Below, piece after piece: positions 14,633 through 23,112 of a stretch of DNA of 32,291 nt. Source of the stretch: an uncultured Lachnospiraceae bacterium (GTDB lineage Bacteria; Bacillota; Clostridia; Lachnospirales; Lachnospiraceae). Made by a program: the position numbers and the translations under genes. The notes beneath the pieces were generated by a model, which was not told where the DNA came from, made no database searches, and saw only the letters and a program-made list of their open reading frames with translations. Every line of letters begins with the position of its first letter. Positions within the stretch are counted from its first letter, which is position 1. The stretch is taken from positions 1-32,291 of the forward strand of contig CADAIL010000029.1 in NCBI GenBank assembly GCA_902788035.1, written 5' to 3'.

Positions 14633-15796
14633 ATGGCCAAAAACATCCGCCTGCTCAAAGCGGGCACCGCACTTCTGAAATTCTTTATCGCCCTGCTTAT
14701 ATTAGATATTATTCTTGTCGCCCGGTTCATCCTTAAGCGGCCGGAATCCTATGCGCCCTGGATTGCCGCAGTTGCAATTCTTGCCCTCATAGAGGTGTGC
14801 ATTTTCTGGATCGGGATCGTGCTCGTGTACATCTCATCGATCCAACTCGGTCTAAAGCAGCGGATTCTGGGAATTGCTCTTGGCTGGGTTCCATTTGCAA
14901 ATATTGTCATGCTGCTCAAAATCGTCCGCATCTGCGGCAGCGAGATACGCACGGAAACAGAGAAGTATAAGCTCAACGAGAGCAGAAAAAGCGAGCAGAT
15001 CTGCAGAACAAAGTACCCCCTGCTGCTCGTCCACGGAGTTTTCTTCAGGGACTTCGAAGTACTGAATTATTGGGGACGGATCCCGGGAGAGCTGAAAAAG
15101 AACGGTGCCGTCATCTACTACGGGAAGCACAACAGCGCAGCCGCAGTGGCTGACAGCGCGAAAGAACTGGAAAAACGTATTCTGGATATAGTCCGGGAGA
15201 CAGGCTGCGAGAAAGTGAATGTCATTGCGCATTCAAAAGGCGGCCTGGATACCCGGGCCGCCATTGCGCACACATCCGCAGGGAAATACATCGCCTCCCT
15301 CACGACGATCAACACACCTCACAGAGGGTGTGAATTTGCAGATTATTTCCTGAACAAAATTCCTGAGAGTGCTCAGCTCGCAGTCGCGAGAAAATATAAT
15401 GCGGCAGCTTCGAAGCTCGGAGATATCAATCCCGATTTTCTTTCCGCTGTCAAAGACCTGACTGCCTCGGCATGCGGCAAATTTAATGAAACTACTCCCA
15501 ACAGCCCCGCTGTCGTCTACCAGTGGGTCGGTTCGGTCCAGAAGAAGGCCGCTTCGGGAAAATTCCCCTTGAACTTCACCTATCCGATCGTCAAATTATT
15601 CGACGGCAGGAATGACGGGCTTGTCGGGGAGACGTCATTTGCCTGGGGCACGAAATATGCCTTTCTCGACATAGATCTGCCAAGAGGCATATCACATGCG
15701 GACATGATCGACCTGAACCGGGAAAATATAGCCGGTTTCGATGTCAGAGAATTCTACGTGCAGCTCGTCGCGGATTTAAAGAGACGGGGATTCTGA
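14633..15796 (+). CDS. Membrane-anchored lipase-like alpha/beta hydrolase
   Basis: A 387-residue protein. Three hydrophobic segments (about 13-33, 41-69 and 78-100) form an N-terminal membrane region, followed by an alpha/beta-hydrolase domain from about 128. The oxyanion strand YPLLLVHGVFF, the nucleophile elbow VIAHSKGGLD (S201), an aspartate in FDGRNDGLV (D328) and a histidine in RGISHADM (H355) form a complete lipase-type triad. INTPHRG (226-232) also matches triacylglycerol lipases and esterases. It should hydrolyse an acyl ester, perhaps a lipid, with the catalytic domain facing the cytosol or surface depending on helix number. AGGAGG precedes the ATG. It follows the hypothetical gene at 14096 and converges on the histidine kinase, only 19 bases apart. 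Confidence 0.88.
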   Translation: MAKNIRLLKAGTALLKFFIALLILDIILVARFILKRPESYAPWIAAVAILALIEVCIFWIGIVLVYISSIQLGLKQRILGIALGWVPFANIVMLLKIVRICGSEIRTETEKYKLNESRKSEQICRTKYPLLLVHGVFFRDFEVLNYWGRIPGELKKNGAVIYYGKHNSAAAVADSAKELEKRILDIVRETGCEKVNVIAHSKGGLDTRAAIAHTSAGKYIASLTTINTPHRGCEFADYFLNKIPESAQLAVARKYNAAASKLGDINPDFLSAVKDLTASACGKFNETTPNSPAVVYQWVGSVQKKAASGKFPLNFTYPIVKLFDGRNDGLVGETSFAWGTKYAFLDIDLPRGISHADMIDLNRENIAGFDVREFYVQLVADLKRRGF

Positions 15797-15815
15797 ACAC
15801 CCTGGCTAAACCGTC

Positions 15816-18578
15816 TTATTCGGCAGCCGGCATTCTCACGATCACCTTGAAAAGATCGCCGTCCACAACAATCTCCATCGTGCCGCCCATCAAAGCGACC
15901 AAACTGTCGGCAATCGAAAGGCCGAGCCCGCTGCCCTCGGTGGATCTCGAGCTGTCTCCGCGGACGAAGCGTTCCATCAGCTCATCACCGGTTATATTGA
16001 GCGGTGTATCAGATATATTCCGGAATATGATGCTGATCTCACCGGCGTCACAGGTCATATCGATGTAGGCCCTGGTTCCCGCCTGCGCATACTTCAGCAT
16101 GTTGGACATCAGGTTGTCGAATATCCGCCAGAGATAGCGGCTGTCCGCCCGGACCATCATCTCCGATGTCTCGCCTGTCACTCTGAGATCCAGCCCTTTC
16201 CGGCGGAACTTTTCTTCGTACTCTCCCAGAGCCTGCATGAGCAGCATTGAAGCGTTCACCTTCTCCATGTCAAGCTTCAACGCTCCGGACGAAGCCTTGG
16301 AAGCCTCGATCAGATCCTCGATGAGCTTCTTGAGGCGGGCTGACTGGCGGCCAAGAACTTCCAGATACTCCTGCGCTTTCGAATCCTTCAGATCAAGTTT
16401 GGTCAGAAGGTCGGTGTAATTGATGATGGACGTGAGCGGTGTCTTGATGTCGTGGGAGACGTTGGTGATCAGCTCCGTCTTCATGCGCTCCAACTTCATG
16501 CGCTCCTCGACAGCCGATGTGATTCCGTTGCCGATCGTATTCAGCGAATTCCCGACATCCGCCATATCGATGAGCATCTTTTCTGTCTCGACCTTATATT
16601 CCAGATTTCCGCCGGCGATCTCTGCTCCCGCCCGCTTGACCTTTCCGAAGTCAAGCAGGATCTTCATCAGCGCAAGGAAGAAAATGATTTTCTCGATCAG
16701 CCAGAAGATCATAAGCAGGTCGAACTCATACCGGAACAGCACCAGACCGACGAACTCGCAGAAGACGAACAGGACAAAGAGTGCCCAGATGCGATTTCCC
16801 ATCTGAACGCCGGTCATCGATTCCCTGAGTTTCCTGAAAGTGATTCCAAGCATTCCGGATAGCCATCTGAGGAAACGCGCGCTCAGCTTCCAGAGTCTGC
16901 AAATAACTGTTCTCTCCCACCATCCGCCTACCTTCACATTGACTGCAAAGCTCATGCAGAAGGCAAGGACCGCAATGTAGGATAAAGCAATGCCGACACC
17001 AAATGCGCAGAATGTCTTTGCGGTGCTTGCCCGAATATCCCACATCTCAAGGACGAGGGCTGCGCACATGCTGCTAAAGATCAGAACTGCAGCCAGAGCA
17101 AGATCCATCGGCATGCGGTCAATGAGGAGAAGGCTTACATCACCGGATGCATTGCTGCTTCCGCGGGCATCGTCCTTGCCCCCTGCGGCTGCTATCCGGC
17201 TGTCAGGCAACATCTCATTACCTGCTGCCCCTCTGTGACCTGCTGCCATCATCAGGAAGATGAACAGGAGAAGTCCGAGGATAAAGCAGATAAGGATCAC
17301 AGCAAACACCGCAAATCTGATTTTATAGAGCAATCCGAGAAGAATCTGTACCTGCTCAAAAAAGTCTGCGGTCACCCAGTTGCCTGTCAGAACAAGTTTA
17401 TCAGCGACGACACCTGCAACCGTATAGACCGTACCCTCCTCCTGGGAGCCGGCGCGGAACCAGGCGTTTTCGATCTGTCCGCCATAAGAATCGTCGAAGT
17501 AAAATCTGTCGACCGTATAAGGAGAAATCATCGTGTCGAATGAAGCCGGGTCAAATTCCGCGATTTTCGAGCCGGGAACTCCCACCTCTCCGCCGATATT
17601 TCTCGTGATCCAGAGCATCCCCTTCTTCTCATCAACTCTATAGAGTTCCGGATCCACACGGTACAGAATGCTTCCGTTAGTATCCTGACCTGTGACGTAC
17701 AGTTCAATTGGCTGTTTGGGGGCCGTTTCCTCTGAGGCGGCGGCAGTTGCCTGAGTTTCTGCGGCTGTAACCCGGGTATCTGCGGCTTCAGTCTGTGTGC
17801 CTGTTGCGGTTTGGCTGTCTGTTGCCTGTGCGGCGGCTGTTGCGGTTTGGCTGTCTGTCGCCTGTGCGGGTGCTGCGGTCTGGCTGTCTGTTGCCTGTGT
17901 GCCTGCTGCGGTCTGGCTGTCTGCTGCCTGAGTATCTGCGGCGGTCTGGCTGTCTGCTGCTTGTGCGTCCGCTGCGGTTTGGCCGTCTGTTGCCTGTGCG
18001 TCTGCTGATTCGGTTTGGTTTTCTACATCTGCAGCGGCATTGGCTGTCGCGCTTTCAACTGCCGTTCCTGCAGTGGCGCCGGCTGCATTTGCCTCGACCT
18101 GCGTGTTGTTCTCGTCTGCAGCCAGGCAATAGTAGAATTTCTTGATCTGCTCCTCCCAACTCCTGTCTTCAGAACCGCCCTGCACGTAGGCGTTATTGAA
18201 CATCGAGTCGGCCAGCCGGTATGATGTTGTGTCCGAAATAGCAAATTCATGAATGACCGCATTCTCCGGCACCGTCTCAAGATCGCCCGCGACCTTTGCT
18301 CCGCCCGTACCGCTGTCCAAAAAGATAGCGTAATGATAATTCGGGCTCAGCTCCTTGTCCGCAGCGCCCACATAGTTGGCCATTGCGGTCACGGAGTACT
18401 TGCTGAGCATCTCACGGTTCATTCTCTCCTGGAGCCCTTCCCTGGTTGTATCATAGACCCCATACGAGCTGCAGTAATAAGCTCCGATCAGGCCGGCTAT
18501 GCAGCCGACTCCCATTATAAACAGGAGCAGAGCGGCAATGAGCTTTGCCCACCACTTATCTCTTAATCTTGTTATCAT
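15816..18578 (-). CDS. Sensor histidine kinase with very large repeat-containing sensor domain
   Basis: A 920-residue membrane kinase. TM1 at 13-33 is followed by an outside domain of about 380 residues, then helices near 415-445, 490-510, 525-545, 595-617 and 620-642, a HAMP-like linker (about 645-695) and the kinase core. H-box SHDIKTPL has the phospho-acceptor H709; the N-box is DNLMSNMLKY (821-830) and the G-box EGSGLGLSIA (881-890). It should autophosphorylate and pass phosphate to the regulator encoded upstream. The outside domain contains six 11-residue repeats of the AQATDSQTAA type (about 193-260), a probable flexible stalk. The extra membrane bundle between sensor and kinase is also uncommon. 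AAAGGGG precedes the ATG; the regulator stops 62 bases before. Confidence 0.92.
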   Translation of the reverse strand: MITRLRDKWWAKLIAALLLFIMGVGCIAGLIGAYYCSSYGVYDTTREGLQERMNREMLSKYSVTAMANYVGAADKELSPNYHYAIFLDSGTGGAKVAGDLETVPENAVIHEFAISDTTSYRLADSMFNNAYVQGGSEDRSWEEQIKKFYYCLAADENNTQVEANAAGATAGTAVESATANAAADVENQTESADAQATDGQTAADAQAADSQTAADTQAADSQTAAGTQATDSQTAAPAQATDSQTATAAAQATDSQTATGTQTEAADTRVTAAETQATAAASEETAPKQPIELYVTGQDTNGSILYRVDPELYRVDEKKGMLWITRNIGGEVGVPGSKIAEFDPASFDTMISPYTVDRFYFDDSYGGQIENAWFRAGSQEEGTVYTVAGVVADKLVLTGNWVTADFFEQVQILLGLLYKIRFAVFAVILICFILGLLLFIFLMMAAGHRGAAGNEMLPDSRIAAAGGKDDARGSSNASGDVSLLLIDRMPMDLALAAVLIFSSMCAALVLEMWDIRASTAKTFCAFGVGIALSYIAVLAFCMSFAVNVKVGGWWERTVICRLWKLSARFLRWLSGMLGITFRKLRESMTGVQMGNRIWALFVLFVFCEFVGLVLFRYEFDLLMIFWLIEKIIFFLALMKILLDFGKVKRAGAEIAGGNLEYKVETEKMLIDMADVGNSLNTIGNGITSAVEERMKLERMKTELITNVSHDIKTPLTSIINYTDLLTKLDLKDSKAQEYLEVLGRQSARLKKLIEDLIEASKASSGALKLDMEKVNASMLLMQALGEYEEKFRRKGLDLRVTGETSEMMVRADSRYLWRIFDNLMSNMLKYAQAGTRAYIDMTCDAGEISIIFRNISDTPLNITGDELMERFVRGDSSRSTEGSGLGLSIADSLVALMGGTMEIVVDGDLFKVIVRMPAAE
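17799..18002 (-). repeat. 33-bp minisatellite inside the kinase gene
   Basis: About six tandem copies of a 33-base unit encode an 11-residue repeat (AQATDSQTAAD and variants), within residues 193-260 of the histidine kinase. The unit keeps the reading frame, so copy number can change without frameshift. Confidence 0.9.
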
Positions 18579-18640
18579 ATTAACCCCTTTCTGACTGCAA
18601 TCAGAATTTCTGGTGTATGCTCTCTACCTGACCGATTTTC

Positions 18641-19348
18641 TCAGGCTTTCTCCAGCTTATATCCTCTGCCCCACACGACCTTCAGATATCTGGGCTCCGA
18701 GGGATTGATCTCAATCTTTTCCCTCAGGTGTCTCACGTGGACCGCCACCGTGTTTTCCGCCTCGAAAGCGGCGTCATGCCAGACTTCGCGGTAGATTTCT
18801 TTCGGTGAATATACGGCACCCGGGTGTTCCACAAGGAACTTCAGGATGTTGTACTCCGTGGGTGTCAGGGCAACTTTCTCACCGTCCACAAAGACTTCCT
18901 TCGAATCATCGTGGATGGAGATGGCGCCGCAGGAGAGGACATTTGCATCCTGCTCCTCAGGCTGACCGTTCACACCGCCGAGAAGCGTGTACCTGCGGAG
19001 ACTCGACTTCACGCGGGCAAGAAGCTCCATCGGGTTGAAGGGCTTTGTCACATAGTCATCGGCTCCGAGGGTCAGCCCCTCGATCTTGTCAGTGTCCTCG
19101 CTCTTAGCGGTAAGCAGAATGACCGGAACGTTGCTGATTTTCCGAATCTCCCGCATGCACGCATAGCCGTCCATGACCGGCATCATGAGATCGAGAAGGA
19201 CGAGATGAATATCCTCATCCGTGCGGAGCGCATCAAGGGCTTCCTGCCCGTTATAGCAGCACACGGTCTCGTATCCGGTCGTCTCGAGGTAAATTCTGAT
19301 TGCTGTTACTATATCTTTTTCATCATCACATATTAAAATCTTATCCAT
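18641..19348 (-). CDS. OmpR/PhoB-family response regulator
   Basis: A 235-residue regulator. The receiver domain has the acidic pair DDE (8-10), phospho-acceptor D53 in LLDLMMPVMDG, the conserved threonine in LLTAKSED and lysine in DDYVTKPFNP. A C-terminal winged-helix domain follows (about 135-233: ALTPTEYNILKFLVEHPG...VAVHVRHLREKIE...VWGRGYKLEK), which binds DNA. It should be phosphorylated by the kinase encoded directly downstream. A frame open to 19552 would add 68 residues, but CAGGAGA lies just before the ATG at 19348, and the extension runs through dispersed repeat copy 3, so 19348 is preferred. The leader has a GGAGAGC/GCTCTCC stem. The GG-leader peptide gene lies upstream, separated by a terminator. 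Confidence 0.93.
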   Translation of the reverse strand: MDKILICDDEKDIVTAIRIYLETTGYETVCCYNGQEALDALRTDEDIHLVLLDLMMPVMDGYACMREIRKISNVPVILLTAKSEDTDKIEGLTLGADDYVTKPFNPMELLARVKSSLRRYTLLGGVNGQPEEQDANVLSCGAISIHDDSKEVFVDGEKVALTPTEYNILKFLVEHPGAVYSPKEIYREVWHDAAFEAENTVAVHVRHLREKIEINPSEPRYLKVVWGRGYKLEKA

Positions 19349-19372
19349 AATGTCTCCTGCAGGATTTATTTT

Positions 19373-19424
19373 TATGCGGAGTGGCAGCAGAGTACCACGT
19401 CCATAAGAGTTGCCGCACCGCATG
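19373..19424 (-). repeat. Dispersed 54-bp repeat, copy 3
   Basis: The reverse complement matches copies 1 and 2 and reads MRCGNSYGRGTLLPLRI in the same frame, with one amino-acid change in the core (S to N). This copy is in the leader of the response-regulator gene, sense to it and in frame with its ATG. Confidence 0.7.
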
Positions 19425-19597
19425 AGGTGTCGGTTCAACGGAGAGCCCCTCTTTGTATCTAAATGTAAGATGCTCTCCGCCAGGCCTCGGTTAGTGAGAC
19501 AGCAGCCGTACGCGCTGCATTTTGTCCTCTCTTTAACGACTATTGTAAGCATACGCCGTTTAAGAAGCTATAGGCAAATATATTAAGATATTCTTAA

Positions 19598-19626
19598 AAA
19601 GCGCAGACCCAAAAGGCCTGCGCTTA
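19598..19626 (-). terminator. Terminator of the GG-leader peptide gene
   Basis: On the minus strand AAGCGCAGGCC and GGGTCTGCGCTT pair around TTTT and are followed by a T run (TTTTTAAG). It starts about 20 bases after the stop of the peptide gene at 19647, so the response regulator needs its own promoter or read-through. Confidence 0.8.
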
Positions 19627-19646
19627 AATAATTCATATTTTGTGTA

Positions 19647-19850
19647 TCAAATCTCTGTTCCGTCTTTTCTTTTCTCAAGTAATCTTTTGAGCGTTCCGAG
19701 GGACGGATGCGCGACTTTAACCAGCGGCTGTACTGTCTTACCCTGCGCTTTCTTTTCAGGCTTTGTGTCAATTGTATCATTGAATAATGCTGATGTTCCG
19801 CCTGTGACTTCTTCGAGTTCCTCTGCGTTTATCTTGTTATTTTCTGCCAC
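19647..19850 (-). CDS. Small peptide precursor with double-glycine leader
   Basis: A 67-residue peptide. The N-terminus MAENNKINAEELEEVTGG matches the double-glycine leader consensus (E-L-x2-V/I-x-G-G) of class II bacteriocins, peptide pheromones and several RiPP precursors, which C39-peptidase ABC transporters cut after GG. The predicted 49-residue core is hydrophilic and basic (KPEKKAQGK, KRLLEKRKDG), has no cysteine, and ends in a probable helix (SLGTLKRLLEKRK). The start is GTG, with AGGAGA four to five bases upstream. A terminator follows. Next on the same strand are the response regulator and histidine kinase, an arrangement seen in quorum-sensing peptide loci. No transporter or modification enzyme is in the window. 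A false leader match on a short ordinary protein cannot be excluded. Confidence 0.7.
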   Translation of the reverse strand: MAENNKINAEELEEVTGGTSALFNDTIDTKPEKKAQGKTVQPLVKVAHPSLGTLKRLLEKRKDGTEI

Positions 19851-19893
19851 GGTGTCTCCTTTTTATCTAATATGCTTTTATTCTCATTTTTCA

Positions 19894-19929
19894 TTGTCGT
19901 CTTTCGTCCTACAATTATTTATACGACAA
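19894..19929 (-). promoter_or_regulatory. Inverted repeat upstream of the peptide gene
   Basis: TTGTCGT (19894-19900) and ACGACAA (19923-19929) form a spaced inverted repeat in an AT-rich stretch 45-80 bases upstream of the peptide start, around a TATAAA-like box. It could be a regulator site, for example for the neighbouring response regulator, but this is only inference. Confidence 0.3.
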
Positions 19930-20006
19930 AATTCAGGAAATGGCTACCCTGTAGTTACCATTAGCAATCTTTGCTCTTGGACATTTTTTGCTGTCAAACT
20001 GGCGGA

Positions 20007-20027
20007 GGCAGCCGCACCGCGGCTGCC
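20007..20027 (-). terminator. GC hairpin after the alpha-galactosidase gene
   Basis: GGCAGCCGC and GCGGCTGCC pair perfectly around ACC, 32 bases past the stop at 20059. No good T run follows on the minus strand, so termination would be weak or factor-assisted. Confidence 0.45.
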
Positions 20028-20058
20028 CTCATCACCCAAGCTAAGCACCAAACTTAAT

Positions 20059-22287
20059 TTATTCAGCTGAAATCTCAAACACAATCGACGCAAAATCACC
20101 GCCCAGCGCAGTCAGATCTTCTCTGTCGATCGGAATGCCCACACTCATGAGCTCGTCGCCGTATGCGGCATAGCCGCGGGTCTCATCGCACACGCGGTAG
20201 GACAGCTTGTACTTCACATCCTCGTAAAGGCCCGCCAGCTTGAACCTGATCCAGGAGGCGTTGACCTTATTCAGCCTCTGATAGAAGCCCGCAAGAGCGG
20301 TCTTCTTGTCCGGTGAGACGCAGATCCAGCCGGTCTCGTTGCCCTTGAACGGGCTGAGCAGCCTGTAAAAATCGCTCTCGATCTGGATCAGCCTGCGATA
20401 CTTCTTCATGAAGCGGATCTGCTCCTTAACGACCTGAATCTCCTCCTCGGGCATCTTCTCGAGGTCGAGCTCATAGCCGAAGGTGCCGAACATGGCTACA
20501 TTTGCGCGAGTCGCAAGCGGGGTCGTCCGATGGAGCTGATGGTTCGGAACGGCGGAAACGTGGGCTCCGATCATAGAGACCGGATACACGTAGGTCGTCC
20601 CATACTGGATCTTGCACCTCTCCGAAGCGTCCGTATCATCGCTGCACCATGCCTGCGGTGCAAAGTACAGAAGGCCCGGATCAAATCTCGCACCGCCGCT
20701 CGCGCAGGACTCGAACAGGACGTGCGGGAATTCGCTGGTAAGTCTGCTGTACAGATTGTAGAGACCAAGTGTATACCGATGCATCATCTCGCCCTGACGG
20801 TCTGCCGGCAGCGCAAGGCTGAAGGGAGCAGTCATGTAGCGGTTCATGTCCCACTTAATGTAAGAAATCTTGGACTCGGAGAGGATCTTCGCGACCATAT
20901 CGTGGATATAATCGACCACTTCCGGTCTGGAATAATCCAACACATGCTGATGTCTTGCCTGGCAGTGGTAGCGGCCGGGCACATGGATGATCCAATCCGG
21001 GTGCGCGCGGTAGAGATCACTGTCCTTATTGACCATCTCAAGCTCGAACCAGAGGCCGAACTTGACCCCGATCTCCTCCATCTTCTCCGAAAGTCCGTTT
21101 ATGCCGGACGGCAGCTTCTCCATGTTGCAGAACCAGTCGCCGAGACCGCGATAGTCATCGTTTCTGGTGCCGAACCAGCCGTCGTCGAGGACAAAGAGTT
21201 CAATGCCGACTTCCTTAGCCTTCCTCGCCATCGCGAGCAGCTTCTCCTCCGTGAAATCGAAATATGTGCCCTCCCAGTTATTGAGCAGGATCGGGCGCTC
21301 CTTATCTCTCCACTCGCCGTGGGCAAGTCTCGTTCTGTACAGTCTGTGGTAGACCTGGCTCATGCCGTTCATGCCCTTGTCGGAGTAGACCATGACAACT
21401 TCCGGCGTGACAAACGTCTCGCCTTTCTCAAGTTTCCAGGCAAAATTCTCCGGATGAATTCCCATCGTGACCCTCGTCATGTCGAACGTGGAAACTTCGA
21501 CCTGGGCAAGGAAGTTTCCGCTGTAGACGAGCGAGAATCCGTAGACTTCCCCCGCCTGCTCAGTCGTCTCTTTTCTCTTTAATGCTGCAAATGGATTCTG
21601 CTCCGCACCTCCCGTCGTCCCCGCAAGGCCCTGGATGCTCTGAATTCCCATATCCAGCTTTCTAGTGTGGACATATCTCTCACGGCCCCAGGCTCCGCTG
21701 AGCTGGACCATCTCATAGTCCATATCAAGAAACTCAACGCTCATGGAGAGGGCGCGCTCGAGCACGACCGGGTCATCGCCGACCTGCAGGAATCTTGCAT
21801 GTCTTGTGATGACCGGATAATCTTCATAAATTGTGTAAGAGAGAACGAGTTCCGTTCCGGAAAGCTTGTCCACCAGCGTGATTTCCAGTGTGTCGGCCTC
21901 GTCTATAGACTCGATATATGTCGCCGGCAGTCCCGGAAGTTCGGGTTTTCCCGGCCGTATGGAGAAAGAGTCCAGCTTAAAATCGACCACGCGGCTGCCG
22001 TTCTTCTGCAGAACAGTCGCTGCCGGTGCGCGGTAATCACCTGTGCCGTAGAACGGATACTCCTGGCGGGCGTACTGCATAGACAGATTTGACGGATCCG
22101 GCATCACGATGGACATCTGAGATCTCCAGCATGTCTCATGGAGATTTGCAAAATCCTCCCTGTCATGGATCCGCTTGCCATAGTACAGGTTTTCCAGCTG
22201 GTCATTTTCCATCACGCGGATAATGTAGCTGACATACTTGTTGGTCAGATGAAAAATCCTCTGCTCCTCATGAAAAATAATCGGCAT
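20059..22287 (-). CDS. Alpha-galactosidase, GH36 family
   Basis: A 742-residue GH36 enzyme. A beta-sandwich N-domain (to about 320) precedes the barrel. Landmarks are LLNNWEGTYFDFTE, ELFVLDDGWFGTRNDD (about 363-378), FGLWFELEMVN, the nucleophile in YIKWDMNR (D480) and the acid/base aspartate in the CSDDTDASER segment (about D550), with SCASGGARFD between. The 70-residue distance between the two aspartates fits the family. It releases terminal alpha-galactose from raffinose, melibiose or related oligosaccharides in the cytosol, as no signal peptide is seen. A frame opening at 22314 exists, but GGGAGG just before the ATG at 22287 sets the start. It is the last gene of the alpha-galactoside cluster. 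Confidence 0.95.
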   Translation of the reverse strand: MPIIFHEEQRIFHLTNKYVSYIIRVMENDQLENLYYGKRIHDREDFANLHETCWRSQMSIVMPDPSNLSMQYARQEYPFYGTGDYRAPAATVLQKNGSRVVDFKLDSFSIRPGKPELPGLPATYIESIDEADTLEITLVDKLSGTELVLSYTIYEDYPVITRHARFLQVGDDPVVLERALSMSVEFLDMDYEMVQLSGAWGRERYVHTRKLDMGIQSIQGLAGTTGGAEQNPFAALKRKETTEQAGEVYGFSLVYSGNFLAQVEVSTFDMTRVTMGIHPENFAWKLEKGETFVTPEVVMVYSDKGMNGMSQVYHRLYRTRLAHGEWRDKERPILLNNWEGTYFDFTEEKLLAMARKAKEVGIELFVLDDGWFGTRNDDYRGLGDWFCNMEKLPSGINGLSEKMEEIGVKFGLWFELEMVNKDSDLYRAHPDWIIHVPGRYHCQARHQHVLDYSRPEVVDYIHDMVAKILSESKISYIKWDMNRYMTAPFSLALPADRQGEMMHRYTLGLYNLYSRLTSEFPHVLFESCASGGARFDPGLLYFAPQAWCSDDTDASERCKIQYGTTYVYPVSMIGAHVSAVPNHQLHRTTPLATRANVAMFGTFGYELDLEKMPEEEIQVVKEQIRFMKKYRRLIQIESDFYRLLSPFKGNETGWICVSPDKKTALAGFYQRLNKVNASWIRFKLAGLYEDVKYKLSYRVCDETRGYAAYGDELMSVGIPIDREDLTALGGDFASIVFEISAE

Positions 22288-22344
22288 ATTGTCCTCCCTT
22301 TTAGTTAGGTTCAAATCTATTGCGCTGTACGCAATATCAAAATA

Positions 22345-23043
22345 TTACAGATCGGGCATCTCCCCATCTTCCTGACCTTCCTCGACCGGATATCCGAACT
22401 CATCGAGCTCCGGCAGATACACATTAAAATCCTTTATAAGCATTTTAGACACGATCATCGCGATAGCCCCGAACCCGAAAACAGCCCACATGAATGCATA
22501 CAAAGGCAGTCTCTGAAGATCATAGTAGGTCAGGATGAGCGGACCGATGTTCAGAGCGGCAATCGCGAGAGCTCTGACCGGATTCTTTGATGCGAAATAC
22601 ACGCTGTTGCGGGCAAGGTGCGGGATGGTGTCTGCAAATGCAGCCATCACCGGTGCCATATGTGAAACCAGAATGAGCGCAATGCCGAAAATAAGATAGA
22701 TCAGATATTTGAATATCGTCATCACGCCTTTCGCGTACATTGCAAATCGTATATCCATGACACCAATGATCACGATAACCAGAAACAGCAGCCACACAAT
22801 GATGGCCTGCCTGAAGTTATTCTTAAGACCAATCCAGAATTCTTTGAACGGATTGATCTCCCCATCACTTCTCAGAAATCTCAGCATTACATGGTACATG
22901 GCAGCGAAGGCCGGACCTGCCGTCACGATCGGCATACTCACAAGCACGAACATGATATTAGCGGCGATAACAATCCCGCACACATTCATCGCCCGCCCAA
23001 GGGCGCTCTCATTATTAAAAATGCTCCATAAACGCTGTTTCAT
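22345..23043 (-). CDS. DUF624 (YesL-like) membrane protein
   Basis: A 232-residue membrane protein of the DUF624/YesL family, which is found with sugar ABC transporter operons in Firmicutes. The family pattern is clear: LWSIFNNESALGRAMNVCGIVIAANIMFVLVSMPIVTAGPA at the N-terminus, then helices near 80-105, 115-140 and 170-205, and an acidic tail. Its role is unknown; a helper for carbohydrate uptake or sensing is usual speculation. Longer starts (TTG at 23091, ATG at 23082) have no ribosome site, while AGGAAAG precedes the ATG at 23043, a moderate match. It lies between the GH36 gene and the single-pass protein at 23113 and is probably cotranscribed with both. Confidence 0.85.
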   Translation of the reverse strand: MKQRLWSIFNNESALGRAMNVCGIVIAANIMFVLVSMPIVTAGPAFAAMYHVMLRFLRSDGEINPFKEFWIGLKNNFRQAIIVWLLFLVIVIIGVMDIRFAMYAKGVMTIFKYLIYLIFGIALILVSHMAPVMAAFADTIPHLARNSVYFASKNPVRALAIAALNIGPLILTYYDLQRLPLYAFMWAVFGFGAIAMIVSKMLIKDFNVYLPELDEFGYPVEEGQEDGEMPDL

Positions 23044-23112
23044 TCTTGTCTTTCCTGCCTTTCCGTGATCCTCTCCGGTCATGCCGCGCAAGCCGAAATG
23101 GCACAGATGATA

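Noticed and set aside
18641..19552. Response regulator starting at 19552
   Set aside because: The 68 extra residues run through dispersed repeat copy 3 and have no family match; a strong ribosome site precedes the ATG at 19348.
20530..21582. 350-codon plus-strand open frame opposite the GH36 gene
   Set aside because: Antisense shadow of the alpha-galactosidase, no ribosome site and no family resemblance.
23043..23091. TTG or ATG start further upstream for the DUF624 gene
   Set aside because: No ribosome site precedes 23091 or 23082, and the family begins at the MKQRLWSIFN segment.
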